64,000 bases of DNA from Treponema sp. (lineage in GTDB: Bacteria > Spirochaetota > Spirochaetia > Treponematales > Treponemataceae). Both the position numbers and the translations under genes were made by a program. Position 1 is the stretch's first letter; each line of letters begins with the position of its first letter. The stretch is taken from the NCBI GenBank assembly GCA_017645785.1, contig JAGCNW010000019.1:1-64000 (forward strand), in the 5' to 3' direction. Of this stretch, positions 1-9,997 are shown in pieces. A model generated the notes under the pieces. That model made no database searches. It saw nothing but the letters and a program-made list of their open reading frames with translations, and was not told the DNA's origin.

Positions 1-162
1 CTAACGCGCTCCGCACGGCTCGCTACTCTCGATGCGCAAACTGATTGCCCGCTCGCGTGAGCGAGCAATTAAATAAGTTCCTTACGCAAAACGGAGGGCT
101 TGCCCGACGTAGAGTTGCCGCCAGCCGCCCCGCGCCCTCGCTCGTTTTTTCTTTATAATCTA
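1..162. other. Intergenic stretch with a small hairpin
   Basis: No convincing coding sequence is seen before the secG promoter. The segment is GC-rich up to about position 145. It holds a perfect 6-bp stem (GCTCGC, loop GTGA, GCGAGC) at 51-66, which is not followed by a T run and so is not a convincing terminator. The gene to the left lies outside the window. Confidence 0.4.
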
Positions 163-191
163 TTGAACAAAAAGTCTGTTTTCATTATAAT
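163..191 (+). promoter_or_regulatory. Sigma-70 promoter of secG and the V-ATPase operon
   Basis: TTGAAC at 163-168, a 17-bp spacer and a perfect TATAAT at 186-191. The predicted start lies near 198, giving a leader of about 30 nt with a GGAG Shine-Dalgarno at 219-222 before the ATG at 228. No other strong promoter is seen before map, so this one may drive the whole 11-kb run. Confidence 0.75.
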
Positions 192-227
192 AATCTTCCA
201 CAATCGAAAATAATATTTGGAGTAAAT

Positions 228-614
228 ATGGGTGTTGTAAAAGCTATTTTGATGGTCGCCTTTGTGATTATCTGCGTTCTCTTGGTTCTTTTGGTTATGA
301 TTCAGAACGACGAGGGCGGCGGACTTGGCGGCCTTTTGAGCGGTTCGGGCAGCGCGGCCTTTGGCTCTAGGTCTGCCAGCGTAATCAGTAAGACTACTTT
401 TGTTTTGGTCGTTCTCTTTATTTTGGACGCGTTCTTTATCGCCCGCTTGAACAAAAAGCCGGCCGTAAAGCAGTCTCTCTCTACAGAAGTTCAGGAAGCC
501 GTTGACACGACTACCGGCGAAAACGCCGAAGACTTTGAATGGTACAAGTACCTCGACGAGTCTTCTTCAAAGCCCGCCCCTGAGCAGAGCGTTGACAATT
601 CCGCCCAGGAGTAA
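228..614 (+). CDS. secG: Preprotein translocase subunit SecG
   Basis: SecG is the small membrane subunit that helps SecYEG move unfolded proteins across the inner membrane. The 128-residue product has two hydrophobic segments (about residues 5-25 and 53-72) separated by a Gly/Ser-rich loop, as in the family; the loop carries the typical GGGLGGLLSG stretch. The C-terminal tail of about 50 residues is acidic, Ser-rich and longer than in E. coli SecG. GGAG lies 6 nt before the ATG. It is the first gene of the operon and is followed 11 nt later by a PTS IIA-like gene. The link with an ATPase operon is unexplained. Confidence 0.93.
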   Translation: MGVVKAILMVAFVIICVLLVLLVMIQNDEGGGLGGLLSGSGSAAFGSRSASVISKTTFVLVVLFILDAFFIARLNKKPAVKQSLSTEVQEAVDTTTGENAEDFEWYKYLDESSSKPAPEQSVDNSAQE

Positions 615-625
615 ACGCGTTCCTT

Positions 626-1087
626 ATGTTGGAAACTTTTTTCAAACCCGAGCTTATAAACGTTAATCTCGAAAGTTCCGACAAAGACGAATTGTTTGAA
701 GAAATGGTCGAGCTTTTCGCTCGCGGCGGTTGCGGCATCGACCGCCAAGAAGCCTTGGACGCTTTGATCGCCCGCGAAGAAAAAATGACCACTGGAATAA
801 TTCCGTCTGTGGCGATACCGCACGCTTCGGCGCCTTCCGTAAAAGGCGGCTTTGGCGCGATTGGAATCAGCCGCGGCGGAATCGAATACGGCTCCCTCGA
901 CGCAAAGCCGGTTCACGTTGTTTTTATGCTCTTGTTTGGCAGCGACGGCACGGCCCTCCACTTAAAAGTAATGCAGCAGCTGGCCTTGATTCTTAAGGAT
1001 CCGCAAGCCGCCTCAAAGCTGGCCGAAAAAAAGACCGCCCAAGAAGTCTATGACGAGCTTTGCCGTCTTGAGGAGGCTTTGGCGTAA
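626..1087 (+). CDS. PTS EIIA (fructose/nitrogen type, PtsN-like)
   Basis: This 153-residue protein is a stand-alone EIIA domain of the fructose/mannitol/PtsN family, which receives phosphate from HPr or NPr on a histidine. The active-site histidine is visible at about residue 66 in the family motif IPHA, preceded by TTGIIPSVA. No EIIB or EIIC genes lie nearby, so a regulatory (PtsN) role is more likely than sugar uptake. That is inference. The stop codon TAA overlaps the next ATG by one base, suggesting translational coupling with the first V-ATPase gene. Confidence 0.85.
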   Translation: MLETFFKPELINVNLESSDKDELFEEMVELFARGGCGIDRQEALDALIAREEKMTTGIIPSVAIPHASAPSVKGGFGAIGISRGGIEYGSLDAKPVHVVFMLLFGSDGTALHLKVMQQLALILKDPQAASKLAEKKTAQEVYDELCRLEEALA

Positions 1088-1389
1088 TGGCAAACGAAGA
1101 GCAGGACACAATCGCCCACCTTTTAAAGGTGGAGGAAGAGGCGGCTGAACTTATCGTTCAAGCCCAAGAGCAAAGCGACAAAGAAATCGCCGCGGCCAGA
1201 GCCAAGGCCAACTCCGACTACAATCAAAAATACGAGAGCATGGCCTCTCAAATGGAAAGCGACTACCAAACAAAAATCGCTTCGATAGAAGAAGACCACA
1301 AAAATAAACTGGAAGAATACAAGGCGCAAATAGAGCGGACTCCAAAAGACGTTGACGCGTTCAACAAGCTTTTGGAAAAAATTTTTTAA
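1087..1389 (+). CDS. V/A-type ATPase subunit G/H (peripheral stalk coiled coil)
   Basis: A 100-residue, highly charged protein predicted to be one continuous helix or coiled coil, rich in Ala, Glu, Lys and Gln (for example EEEAAELIVQAQEQ). Length and composition fit the G (Thermus) or H (archaeal AhaH) peripheral-stalk subunit, which pairs with subunit E to tether the catalytic head to subunit I. Primary-sequence identity in this family is always low, so the call rests on coiled-coil character plus its place as first gene of a complete ATPase operon. Confidence 0.7.
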   Translation: MANEEQDTIAHLLKVEEEAAELIVQAQEQSDKEIAAARAKANSDYNQKYESMASQMESDYQTKIASIEEDHKNKLEEYKAQIERTPKDVDAFNKLLEKIF

Positions 1390-1401
1390 AAGAAGGCGGA
1401 C

Positions 1402-2391
1402 ATGGACACTTCAAGCGCTTCTTCTTATGTTTACGCTAAAGCAAGCGGAATCCTTGCCCGCTCTTATACGGGAAGCCGGGCCGCAAAACTTTTTGGCGTT
1501 CAAAAATTGTCTGAATTGTGGCCCCTCATTTTTGACGAAGAAGTTCCCGCCGTTCCCGAAATCCTATTGGCAAAGACAATCGAGCAAAAGGCGGCGGAAA
1601 AATTTATTTCCGAATACAAAAAGCTTTTGGCCGCTTACGACGCTCCCGCCCAAATTTTGGTTAACCTCTTGCAATACTTTGACTACGAAAATTTAAAGTC
1701 CTTGGGAGCCGCCGCCGCCGCGGGACAAAAAGAGCTTCCGCCTTTAAAGGACATAAAGCCTTACAATTTGTTGAACTATTCTTCTTGGCCTTCGATTCAA
1801 AAAATCACGCAAGGCTCGGAGCTTGAGTGGTACAACAAGGCGCCCGAAGTCGTCGAGCAGCAGCAGTTGGACACCGAGCTTGACCTTCAATTCATTCAAA
1901 AGCTTTGGTCGTCAAGCCAAGAGCTTATGGGCGAAGAAAAGAAAATGGTTCAGGCCTTGATCGCCGAGCGCTATTCGATGCGAAACGTCATTTGGGTTTT
2001 GCGCCTAAAACTGTATTACGGAATGGACAGAAATCAAATCGTCCAGCGCCTTGCGTTTTTGGATCCCCAAAACGGAAAGGCCGATCCCCTTGGCGGCGAG
2101 GCTTTGGCCATCATCGACAAGGACGTTCAAAACTGGGACGATTGGAAAAATTGGAAACACGCAAAATTTTTGAACCCCCGCGAAGAGGGCTCTTTGTGGA
2201 ACGTGGATCCAAGATGGGTGGAAGAAAGTTCTGAAAAGGAATTTATAAATAAAGCGACCAAAAAGTTTCACGCAAATCCGTGCGCCGAAGCCGCCTTGCT
2301 TTGCTGGTATTTTATCAAAGCCAAGGAGTTGGATTACATCCGCATGGCGACAGAGGCGCTGCGTTTGAACGTAAAGGTCCAGGAGATTTAG
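1402..2391 (+). CDS. V/A-type ATPase subunit C (central-stalk socket)
   Basis: Subunit C is the funnel-shaped soluble protein that joins the rotating c/K ring to the D-F shaft. The 329-residue helical product matches the usual length of about 320 and has the family's repeated helical pattern, with no membrane segment. A GAAGGCGGA ribosome-binding site precedes the ATG. Some spirochaete V-ATPase operons appear not to have an obvious C gene, so its presence here makes this set Thermus-like and complete. Assignment depends on both sequence character and operon position. Confidence 0.75.
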   Translation: MDTSSASSYVYAKASGILARSYTGSRAAKLFGVQKLSELWPLIFDEEVPAVPEILLAKTIEQKAAEKFISEYKKLLAAYDAPAQILVNLLQYFDYENLKSLGAAAAAGQKELPPLKDIKPYNLLNYSSWPSIQKITQGSELEWYNKAPEVVEQQQLDTELDLQFIQKLWSSSQELMGEEKKMVQALIAERYSMRNVIWVLRLKLYYGMDRNQIVQRLAFLDPQNGKADPLGGEALAIIDKDVQNWDDWKNWKHAKFLNPREEGSLWNVDPRWVEESSEKEFINKATKKFHANPCAEAALLCWYFIKAKELDYIRMATEALRLNVKVQEI

Positions 2392-2392
2392 A

Positions 2393-4360
2393 ATGGCAAA
2401 GACGACCGAAATGCGATTGGTTGACCTTATGGTCTTAAAGCAAGACATTTCTAACGTTCTCTTGTATTTGGGAAAAAGCGGAAACTTTCAATTTCAATCT
2501 TCGCTTGGCGAAAAGGCCGACGGCGCAAAAACAGACTCCGCCGAGGGAGAAATGTACAAGCGCTTGGAGCAGGCCAAGATTTTCTTGGGAATCGACGACA
2601 CGGATCTTTCTTTAAATGACGCCGAGCTTCCGACAGAGGCGGACTTTACTGGGGCCGAAAATTTGTTGCAAAGCCTTTCCGACCTTACACAGCGCGATTC
2701 AGAAGCGCGCGACAATTGCAAGCGCTCAGAGGAAGCCTACGACGAGGCCGCCTCGTTCAGCAACCTTAAGCAGTCCTTTAGCGAATTGGACCATCTTTCT
2801 TTTTTGAACTTGCGCGTCGGAAAAATCAATCCCGGCGTCCTTGACGAGCTAAAGTTCGCCGTAGGGGCTCGCGCGATAATCGTTCCTCTTGGAGACGACA
2901 AGACCCGCATCTTGGCCGCCTCAAGCAAGAGGGGCCGCTTTGCCTTGGACACCGAGCTTAACCGATACGGTTTTGTTCCTATGGAAATACCCAAGGACTT
3001 TAAGGGCATTCCCGACGACGTTCTTGAATCGCTAAAAAAGCAAAAGGACGAGGCGCAAAAAGCCTTGGCCGACGCGGCCCACGAAAAGGACGGCTTTGCA
3101 AAAAGCCACGCCGACAAGTTTTTAAAGTATTTGGCTTCGTTCAGCCTTGCGGCGAAAATCCGCGAGACCGAAAGCCTTTTGGAGTCAACCCAATTGGTTT
3201 ACCGCTTGACCGGCTGGATTCCCAACGACAAATGCATGGAAATGATGAAAGAGCTTGACGCGATTACAGAAGACTGCATCAGCATCCGCCAGTACAAGCC
3301 GGAGGAAGTTCCCGGCGTTTTGGCCGGCCACGAAAAAGTTCCCGTTAAATTGAGCCACGGAAAATTTGTCAGCGCCTTCCAGCGAATGATCTTTAGCTAC
3401 GGTTCGCCCCTTTACGGAACGATTGACCCGACTCCCTTTGTCGCGGTCTTCTTCACAATCTTGTTCGGCATAATGTTCGGCGACGCGGGCCAGGGCTTGA
3501 TTTTCTTGATCTTGGGAATTTTAATGGCAAAGAAAGTCATAAAGCTTGGCGGCTGGAACAAGTTCGCTCCGATATTTATCGGAATCGGTTCCGCCAGCAT
3601 GATAATGGGCCTTTTGACCGGCGAGTTCTTCGCCAACGAAAAAATCTTGGAGCCCTTCGAGCGCTTTGTCACAGGCTTGTTCGGCGAGCCGCGAAACCAG
3701 ATTTTGCCGATGATGCCCCAGTCCGATCCCGATTCGATAAAGCGAATGTTCATGTTCTTTGGCTTCTCTATCGCGGTGGGCTTTGTCATCAATTCCACCG
3801 GAATCATAATCAACATCGCGAACAAGTTTTTGCAAAGACAGTGGGGCAAGGCGCTTTTTGGAAAGAGCGGTTTGGCCGGAGCGATTTTCTTTTGGTACGT
3901 CGTCGTTTTGGCTGTCAGAATCGCGGCCCTCAAGCACACTCCGCAAATTTTTGATTGGGTGATTATCGGAACGGCGCTTTTCTTCAGCGCTTTTGGCGAG
4001 CCCTTCATCCGCTTGGTTGACGGCGAGCGGCCGGTCATTGAGAACGGACTTTTTGCGATGGTCATCGAAGCGGTGGTCGAGCTCTTGGAAACGATCATCA
4101 CTTATCTTTCAAATTCAATCAGCTTTTTGCGCGTTGGAGCCTTTGCCCTGGCGCACGCGGTTTTGGGCTTTATCATTCTTACGATGAGCGAGATGGTTGG
4201 GGGAGCGGGCGGCTTGGCCGTCACTCTTTTGGGAAACGCGATTGTAGTCGTTCTTGAAGGAATGATTGTTGCGATTCAGGCGATACGTTTGCAGTATTAT
4301 GAATTCTTCAGCAAGTTCTTTAACGAGACTGGCCGCGAATTCACGCCATATAAATTTTAA
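2393..4360 (+). CDS. V/A-type ATPase subunit I (membrane stator)
   Basis: Subunit I (a-subunit equivalent) provides the ion half-channels and anchors the peripheral stalks. The 655-residue protein has a soluble N-terminal half of about 330 residues with two coiled-coil stretches, then a membrane half with about seven or eight segments starting near FVAVFFTILFGIMFGDAGQG, the family signature region. The end of the membrane domain holds RVGAFALAHAVLGF, containing the conserved arginine and histidine expected near the proton path, and MIVAIQAIRLQYYEFFSKFF, the family's usual C-terminal motif. Only 1 nt separates it from subunit C. Confidence 0.95.
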   Translation: MAKTTEMRLVDLMVLKQDISNVLLYLGKSGNFQFQSSLGEKADGAKTDSAEGEMYKRLEQAKIFLGIDDTDLSLNDAELPTEADFTGAENLLQSLSDLTQRDSEARDNCKRSEEAYDEAASFSNLKQSFSELDHLSFLNLRVGKINPGVLDELKFAVGARAIIVPLGDDKTRILAASSKRGRFALDTELNRYGFVPMEIPKDFKGIPDDVLESLKKQKDEAQKALADAAHEKDGFAKSHADKFLKYLASFSLAAKIRETESLLESTQLVYRLTGWIPNDKCMEMMKELDAITEDCISIRQYKPEEVPGVLAGHEKVPVKLSHGKFVSAFQRMIFSYGSPLYGTIDPTPFVAVFFTILFGIMFGDAGQGLIFLILGILMAKKVIKLGGWNKFAPIFIGIGSASMIMGLLTGEFFANEKILEPFERFVTGLFGEPRNQILPMMPQSDPDSIKRMFMFFGFSIAVGFVINSTGIIINIANKFLQRQWGKALFGKSGLAGAIFFWYVVVLAVRIAALKHTPQIFDWVIIGTALFFSAFGEPFIRLVDGERPVIENGLFAMVIEAVVELLETIITYLSNSISFLRVGAFALAHAVLGFIILTMSEMVGGAGGLAVTLLGNAIVVVLEGMIVAIQAIRLQYYEFFSKFFNETGREFTPYKF

Positions 4361-4717
<357 letters not shown>

Positions 4718-4726
4718 GCTCATTTA

Positions 4727-5062
4727 GTGAATTATTTTGTAATTGCCGAGCGAGAAATCGTTTTGGCCTTTGCCATGGTCGGCGTTTCGGGAGCGGTTGC
4801 CGCAAACCGCGCCGAAGCCCTCGACGCTTTTAACCGTGTTACAGGCAAGGGCGGAACGATGAACGCTCCCGTTGACGAAGAAAGGCCAAAAGTTCTCATT
4901 CTTACGGAAGAAGTTTCCATGTTGCTGGAAGACGAAGTCATGGACTGGCAGCAGGGAGCCAACTATCCCTTGATTGTTGAAATTCCCGGAATCAACGGAC
5001 ACTTGAGCGGTCGCAAAACGCTTACGGACGCCATCCGCGAGGCGATAGGCATTCAAGTGTAA
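4727..5062 (+). CDS. V/A-type ATPase subunit F
   Basis: Subunit F binds subunit D in the central rotor and can regulate ATP hydrolysis. The 111-residue product opens with MNYFVIAEREIVLAFAMVG, the usual F-subunit beginning, and carries the EEVSMLLEDEVMDW helix and the PLIVEIPG strand typical of the family. The start is GTG, 9 nt after the subunit K stop, with no strong Shine-Dalgarno of its own. Confidence 0.9.
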   Translation: MNYFVIAEREIVLAFAMVGVSGAVAANRAEALDAFNRVTGKGGTMNAPVDEERPKVLILTEEVSMLLEDEVMDWQQGANYPLIVEIPGINGHLSGRKTLTDAIREAIGIQV

Positions 5063-5084
5063 AAAAAACGCTAGGAAGTTTTTT

Positions 5085-5687
5085 ATGGAAGAATTACGCT
5101 CAACCGACATCCTGGACAAGGAAATACAAAACGACGCTCGCAAAAAGGCGCAGGCCTTGCTTGACCAAGGAAAGAAAAAAGCCGCCGAGCTTTTGGACAA
5201 GGTGCAAGAGCGCTTGGAAGCTGCCAAAGCTCAAAAAGAAAAATTCTACGGCTCCAAGCTAGAAAAAAAGCAAAAGGATTCGGACGCTTCGCTTCCTCTT
5301 GAAAAGGAACGTTTTTTGGTTTCTTTTATCGGAAGCTCAATCAACCAAGGCATAGACGATTACTTAAAGGCTTTGTCTTCCAGCCAGCGAATAAATCTTG
5401 TGACAAAGCTTTTGGACGGAAAGGAAGCCTTGCTTAAGGACAAAAAATTTACGGCCACCGTATGCGGCTTTGACAAAAAAGAGGCGCAGGACGCGGTTGA
5501 AAAAAAGTTGGGAAGCAAATTGCTTTCTTGCGAAAAAATTGAAAATGTACAAAACCCTGAAGGAATAACGCTTGAATCTGAGGACAGGAGCGTAAAGATC
5601 AGGTTGACCATAGACGAAATTATTGACGCGGCAAAAGACAAGCATTACAAAGAAATGTGCGCCGCGCTTTTTGGCGGGAGGCTCTAA
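5085..5687 (+). CDS. V/A-type ATPase subunit E (peripheral stalk)
   Basis: A 200-residue protein with a long charged N-terminal helix (about residues 1-80, rich in Lys, Ala and Gln) and a globular C-terminal domain, the layout of subunit E. It forms the EG peripheral stalk that holds the A3B3 head. It is followed directly, with no gap, by subunit A, whose GGGAGG ribosome-binding site lies in the last codons of this gene. Confidence 0.85.
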   Translation: MEELRSTDILDKEIQNDARKKAQALLDQGKKKAAELLDKVQERLEAAKAQKEKFYGSKLEKKQKDSDASLPLEKERFLVSFIGSSINQGIDDYLKALSSSQRINLVTKLLDGKEALLKDKKFTATVCGFDKKEAQDAVEKKLGSKLLSCEKIENVQNPEGITLESEDRSVKIRLTIDEIIDAAKDKHYKEMCAALFGGRL

Positions 5688-7451
5688 ATGACTCGCGGAA
5701 CAATTGAGCGAATTTCTGGCCCGATTATTTTTGCCAAGGGCCTCGAAGGAAGCGGCCTTTACGACGTAGTGAACGTCGGCCAAAAAAAGTTGATGGGCGA
5801 AATTATCCGCCAAAACCAGGGCAGCGCGACGATTCAGGTTTACGAAGACGTCACCGGCCTTAAGGTTGGCGAAGAGATTGACTGCACTGACAGGCCCCTT
5901 TCGCTTCACCTTGGACCTGGCTTGGTCGGAACTATTTACGACGGAATCCAGCGCCCCCTTAAGACGATGTACGAAGAGGGCGGAGCATTTTTGGCCGCGG
6001 GCGAAAGAGCCGAAGCCTTGGACCTTCAAAAGAAGTGGGACTTTGCGGCCTCATTAAAAGAAGGCGACCCGATCGCTCCCGGAATCGCTTTGGGAACGGT
6101 TCAAGAAACCTCGTCCATTTTGCACACTATAATGGTTCCGCCGCAAACCCGCGGCCGGGTCCTCAAAGAATTTAAGGGAAGCGGCTCTTACACAGTGGAA
6201 GACGTTATCGGCGTGACCGAGCTTGGCGAGGAGCTAAAGCTTAGCCAATACTGGCCGGTGCGAAAGCCGCGTCCCTACACAGAAAAGCTTGGCGTCACCG
6301 AGCCTCTTATCACAGGCTTGCGCGTAATCGACGTTTTCTTCCCCCTTTCCAAGGGCGGAACGGCGGCGATTCCCGGCGGCTTTGGAACTGGAAAGACGAT
6401 GACCCAGCACTCCGTCGCCAAATGGTGCGACGCCGACTTGATCATTTACATCGGTTGCGGCGAGCGCGGAAATGAAATGACCGAAGTTCTTACAGAGTTC
6501 CCCGAAATCATAGACCCAAGAACCGGCCGCTCTTTGATGGAACGAACGATTCTTATCGCGAACACTTCCAACATGCCGGTAGCCGCGCGCGAAGTAAGCC
6601 TTTATTCAGGCATCACTTTGGCGGAATACTATCGCGACATGGGAATGGCCGTTGCGATTATGGCCGACTCGACAAGCCGCTGGGCGGAAGCCTTGCGCGA
6701 GCTTAGCGGCCGCATGGAAGAAATGCCGGCGGAAGAAGGATTCCCGGCGTATTTGCCGACCCGTTTGGCCGAGTTTTACGAAAGAGCCGGCCGCGTAATT
6801 TCTTTGGACAAGAAAGAGGGAAGCGTAAGCGTAATCGGCGCGGTAAGCCCGCCCGGCGGCGACTTTAGTGAACCGGTTACCCAGCACACAAAGCGCTTTA
6901 TCCGCTGCTTTTGGGCCTTGGACCGCGACTTGGCCAACGCGCGCCACTATCCCGCCATCGGCTGGATTGAGTCTTACAGCGAATACGCCGACGAAGTAAA
7001 GGATTGGTGGGAACGGCAGAATCCCGAATGGGTTTCGATTCGCCAACGCGCCCTTGACCTTCTTAAGACGGAACAGCGCTTGCAGCAAATCGTCCGCTTG
7101 ATCGGCCCAGACGCTTTGCCGGATTCGGAGCGCCTTGTTTTGATTGTTTCGGACATGATTAAGAACGGCTTTTTGCAGCAGAACTCTTACGACAAGATTG
7201 ACTCTTACTGCGCCGCCGAAAAGCAAATCGCGATCTTGTCTTTGATAATGGATTTTTACGACAGGACATTGGCCTTGATAAAGGCAGGCGCTCCTCTTGG
7301 ACAAATCGCCGCCCTTAAGTGCCGCGAAGAAATTGTCCGCATCAAGAGCGTTGTCGCCAACGACAAGTTGGAAGAAGTCAAGGGCATCGAAAGCCGAATG
7401 GAAACAGAGATCGGCGACTTGGAGCGGACTTACCGCAAGGTGGAATTGTAA
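5688..7451 (+). CDS. atpA: V/A-type ATP synthase catalytic subunit A
   Basis: Catalytic subunit of the A3B3 hexamer. The 587-residue protein has the V-type N-terminal barrel, the non-homologous insert typical of A subunits (about residues 100-190), a Walker A loop GGFGTGKT at about 230-237, and the [13 protein letters not shown] motif that follows it. The later segments [18 protein letters not shown] and [11 protein letters not shown] are A-subunit hallmarks. Full length and intact. The stop TAA abuts the ATG of subunit B. Confidence 0.98.
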   Translation: MTRGTIERISGPIIFAKGLEGSGLYDVVNVGQKKLMGEIIRQNQGSATIQVYEDVTGLKVGEEIDCTDRPLSLHLGPGLVGTIYDGIQRPLKTMYEEGGAFLAAGERAEALDLQKKWDFAASLKEGDPIAPGIALGTVQETSSILHTIMVPPQTRGRVLKEFKGSGSYTVEDVIGVTELGEELKLSQYWPVRKPRPYTEKLGVTEPLITGLRVIDVFFPLSKGGTAAIPGGFGTGKTMTQHSVAKWCDADLIIYIGCGERGNEMTEVLTEFPEIIDPRTGRSLMERTILIANTSNMPVAAREVSLYSGITLAEYYRDMGMAVAIMADSTSRWAEALRELSGRMEEMPAEEGFPAYLPTRLAEFYERAGRVISLDKKEGSVSVIGAVSPPGGDFSEPVTQHTKRFIRCFWALDRDLANARHYPAIGWIESYSEYADEVKDWWERQNPEWVSIRQRALDLLKTEQRLQQIVRLIGPDALPDSERLVLIVSDMIKNGFLQQNSYDKIDSYCAAEKQIAILSLIMDFYDRTLALIKAGAPLGQIAALKCREEIVRIKSVVANDKLEEVKGIESRMETEIGDLERTYRKVEL

Positions 7452-8843
7452 ATGAAAGGAATTGAATACAGAGGAATTAATTCTGTTGAAGGCCCGATTG
7501 TAGCCGTCCGCCGCAGCGAAAACGTCTCTTACAACGAAGTGGTTTATATCCGCGACAAAAACGGCGAAAAGAAAACGGGCCGCGTAATCGACCTAAACGA
7601 AGAAGCGGCGATCGTGCAAGTTTTCGGTTCAACAACCGGTATCGACCTAAAGGAATCGTCGGTAGAATTTTTGGGAGAGCCCCTTGAACTGCGAGTTGGC
7701 GAGGGCTTGCTTGGCCGCATCTTCAACGGCCTTGGCGAGCCGATTGACGGCTACGGACAAATCGTTTCTTCCGAAAAGCTTGACGTAAATGGAAGCCCGA
7801 TAAATCCCTTTGCCCGCGTTTACCCGCGCGACTTTATCCAAACAGGAATTTCTTCGATTGACGGAATGAACACTTTGATTCGCGGCCAAAAGCTTCCGAT
7901 TTTTAGCGGAAACGGTTTGCCCCACAATAAACTCGCCGCGCAAATCATTCGCCAAGCCAAGCTCAAAAACTCCGACGATCAGTTTGTCATGGTCTTTGCC
8001 GGCATGGGAATCAAGTACGACGTGGCGCGCTTCTTCATCAATACGTTTGAGGAAAGCGGCGTTCTTTCAAAAGTCGTCATGTTCCAGTCCTTGGCCGACG
8101 CTCCCAGCATCGAACGCATTATCACTCCGCGCTGCGCCTTGACCGCCGCGGAATATTTGGCTTACAAAAAAGGAATGCACGTCTTGGTCGTAATGACCGA
8201 CATGACAAACTATTGCGAAGCCCTTCGCGAAATTTCAACAACGCGCGGCGAGGTTCCCGGCCGAAAAGGTTATCCGGGCTACTTGTATTCCGACCTTGCC
8301 GAATTGTACGAAAGGGCGGGACGCATTAAGGAAAGCGAAGGAAGCATCACGCAGATTCCGATTTTGACGATGCCCAACGACGACATCTCAAACCCGATTC
8401 CCGACCTTACAGGTTACATCACAGAAGGCCAGATTGTTCTTGACCGCGAGCTTTACCAAAAGGACATGTATCCGCCGGTCGCAGGCCTTCCAAGCCTTTC
8501 GCGCTTGATGAAGGACGGAATCGGCGTAGCCGACGACGGCCGCGTCATGACTCGCGAAGACCACGCCGGCCTTTCAAGCCAATTGTTCGCCTCCTACTCA
8601 AAGGTAAAGTCCATCAGAAACTTGGCCGCGATTATCGGCGAAGAAGAGTTGGGCGAATTGGACAAGATGTACTTGAACTTTGGAAACCACTTTGAGCGCG
8701 AGTTCTTATGCCAGGGCGAATATGAAGACCGTTCCATCGACGAAACATTGGACATCGGTTGGCGTGTGTTAAAGTATTTGCCGCGCGACGAATTGCTCCG
8801 CGTAAGCTCTGAGTTCATCGAAAAATATCTTCCCAAGGACTAA
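7452..8843 (+). CDS. atpB: V/A-type ATP synthase subunit B (regulatory)
   Basis: Non-catalytic partner of subunit A. The 463-residue product starts with the beta-barrel ([18 protein letters not shown]) and, as expected for B subunits, has lost the Walker A loop, which is replaced by [15 protein letters not shown]. It keeps [15 protein letters not shown], the [23 protein letters not shown] block and the [18 protein letters not shown] region. AAGGTGG before the A-gene stop serves as ribosome-binding site. Confidence 0.98.
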   Translation: MKGIEYRGINSVEGPIVAVRRSENVSYNEVVYIRDKNGEKKTGRVIDLNEEAAIVQVFGSTTGIDLKESSVEFLGEPLELRVGEGLLGRIFNGLGEPIDGYGQIVSSEKLDVNGSPINPFARVYPRDFIQTGISSIDGMNTLIRGQKLPIFSGNGLPHNKLAAQIIRQAKLKNSDDQFVMVFAGMGIKYDVARFFINTFEESGVLSKVVMFQSLADAPSIERIITPRCALTAAEYLAYKKGMHVLVVMTDMTNYCEALREISTTRGEVPGRKGYPGYLYSDLAELYERAGRIKESEGSITQIPILTMPNDDISNPIPDLTGYITEGQIVLDRELYQKDMYPPVAGLPSLSRLMKDGIGVADDGRVMTREDHAGLSSQLFASYSKVKSIRNLAAIIGEEELGELDKMYLNFGNHFEREFLCQGEYEDRSIDETLDIGWRVLKYLPRDELLRVSSEFIEKYLPKD

Positions 8844-8852
8844 GCGGAACAA

Positions 8853-9473
8853 ATGGCCAAGTTGAACATCGCTCCGACAAAATCAAACCTTCTCGCAATG
8901 AAAGAGCAGTTGGCCTCCGCCCAAAACGGATACGAACTGCTTGAGCAAAAGCGCGAAATTTTGGTAATGGAATTGATGCGCATGGTCGACAAGGTTAAGG
9001 TTCTTGAACGCGACATCGACAAGTTGATTGGCCGCGCCTATCCAGCCCTAAAGAGAATGTTGATGCACGTTGGCGGAGACCGGGTTGAGCAAATGGCCCG
9101 CGCGGTGCAATACGATTTTAGGATTAAGGAAAAGCCGGTCACAATCGGAGGAATGAATTTTTCTTCGATAGAAGTCGAGCTTCCGGAGCGGCAATTGTTC
9201 TATTCTTTTTTGGGAACTTTTTCAAGCTGCGACGAAGTTATGGTTGACTTCTTCAACCTCTTGCGCTTGCTTACCGACATGGCCAGCATCCGCACGATTG
9301 TTTGGCGCCTTGCCCGCGAGGTTAAGAAAACCCAGCGCCGCGTGAACGCCTTGGACAAGATGGTGATTCCGCAAGCGTCGGAAACAAAGAAATATATCGA
9401 AAGCCAATTGGAAGAGCGCGAGCGCGACAACACGTTCGTTCTTAAGGCGCTGAAAAATAAAGTCAAAGGCTAG
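8853..9473 (+). CDS. V/A-type ATPase subunit D (central shaft)
   Basis: The rotor axle. The 206-residue protein begins with NIAPTKSNLLAMKEQLASA, the standard D-subunit start (P-T-K/R-x-x-L), and ends with the long helix VNALDKMVIPQASETKKYIESQLEERERD, matching the conserved RRVNALE-type motif. It completes the ATPase set. The gene is 9 nt after subunit B and ends with a GGGGAGG that serves the next gene. Confidence 0.95.
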   Translation: MAKLNIAPTKSNLLAMKEQLASAQNGYELLEQKREILVMELMRMVDKVKVLERDIDKLIGRAYPALKRMLMHVGGDRVEQMARAVQYDFRIKEKPVTIGGMNFSSIEVELPERQLFYSFLGTFSSCDEVMVDFFNLLRLLTDMASIRTIVWRLAREVKKTQRRVNALDKMVIPQASETKKYIESQLEERERDNTFVLKALKNKVKG

Positions 9474-9483
9474 GGGAGGACGG

Positions 9484-9990
9484 ATGATAAAACCGCTTGT
9501 AAAAAATGTTTTGGTAGCAGTGAACGGTTCGCCGTCGTCAATACACGCGGCGATGTACGGAATTATCATGGCCAAGCAATATCATTTTAACTTGAAGTTT
9601 GTTTACGTCGTTGACACCGCCACCTTAAAGCGCCTTACGATTGGAAAATTTTTGGTGCAGGACGAAAGCGCCGATTTGGAAAGCCACCTTCACGCAGACG
9701 GCGAAAAGTATTTGAACTACGTTGCCGAGCTGGCCAAGAAAAAGGGCGTCAAGGTCGAGACCGAATTGCGCGAAGGAAGCGTATGGGTTGAGGTTGTAAA
9801 AGCCGCCGACACTTTTGGCGCCAAGTTGATTTTGCTTGGAGGCCACCAGTCCCGTTACGCCGTCACTGGAAAAGTCTCAGACGAATCAGCCGTTTTTTCA
9901 AGGACGGACAAAGAAATAATTTTGAACGCCAACTGTTCCACCTTGGTAGTGTACGAACCCAAGATTGAAGAGCTGTACAGAATATTGTAA
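9484..9990 (+). CDS. Universal stress protein family
   Basis: A 168-residue UspA-fold protein. It starts with VLVAVNGSPSSIHAAMYGIIMAK, the family's first strand and helix, and has the LILLGGHQSRYAV segment near the end. The nucleotide-binding signature (G-x2-G-x9-G-S/T) is degenerate, so ATP binding is uncertain. It sits at the tail of the ATPase operon with GGGGAGGACGG before the ATG. A role in energy stress is only inferred from that position. Confidence 0.8.
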   Translation: MIKPLVKNVLVAVNGSPSSIHAAMYGIIMAKQYHFNLKFVYVVDTATLKRLTIGKFLVQDESADLESHLHADGEKYLNYVAELAKKKGVKVETELREGSVWVEVVKAADTFGAKLILLGGHQSRYAVTGKVSDESAVFSRTDKEIILNANCSTLVVYEPKIEELYRIL

Positions 9991-9997
9991 AAAAAAT

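Noticed and set aside
3412..4101. Long open frame on the minus strand inside the subunit I gene
   Set aside because: It lies fully inside a well-supported V-ATPase gene on the other strand, has no ribosome-binding site and a composition typical of a reverse reading.
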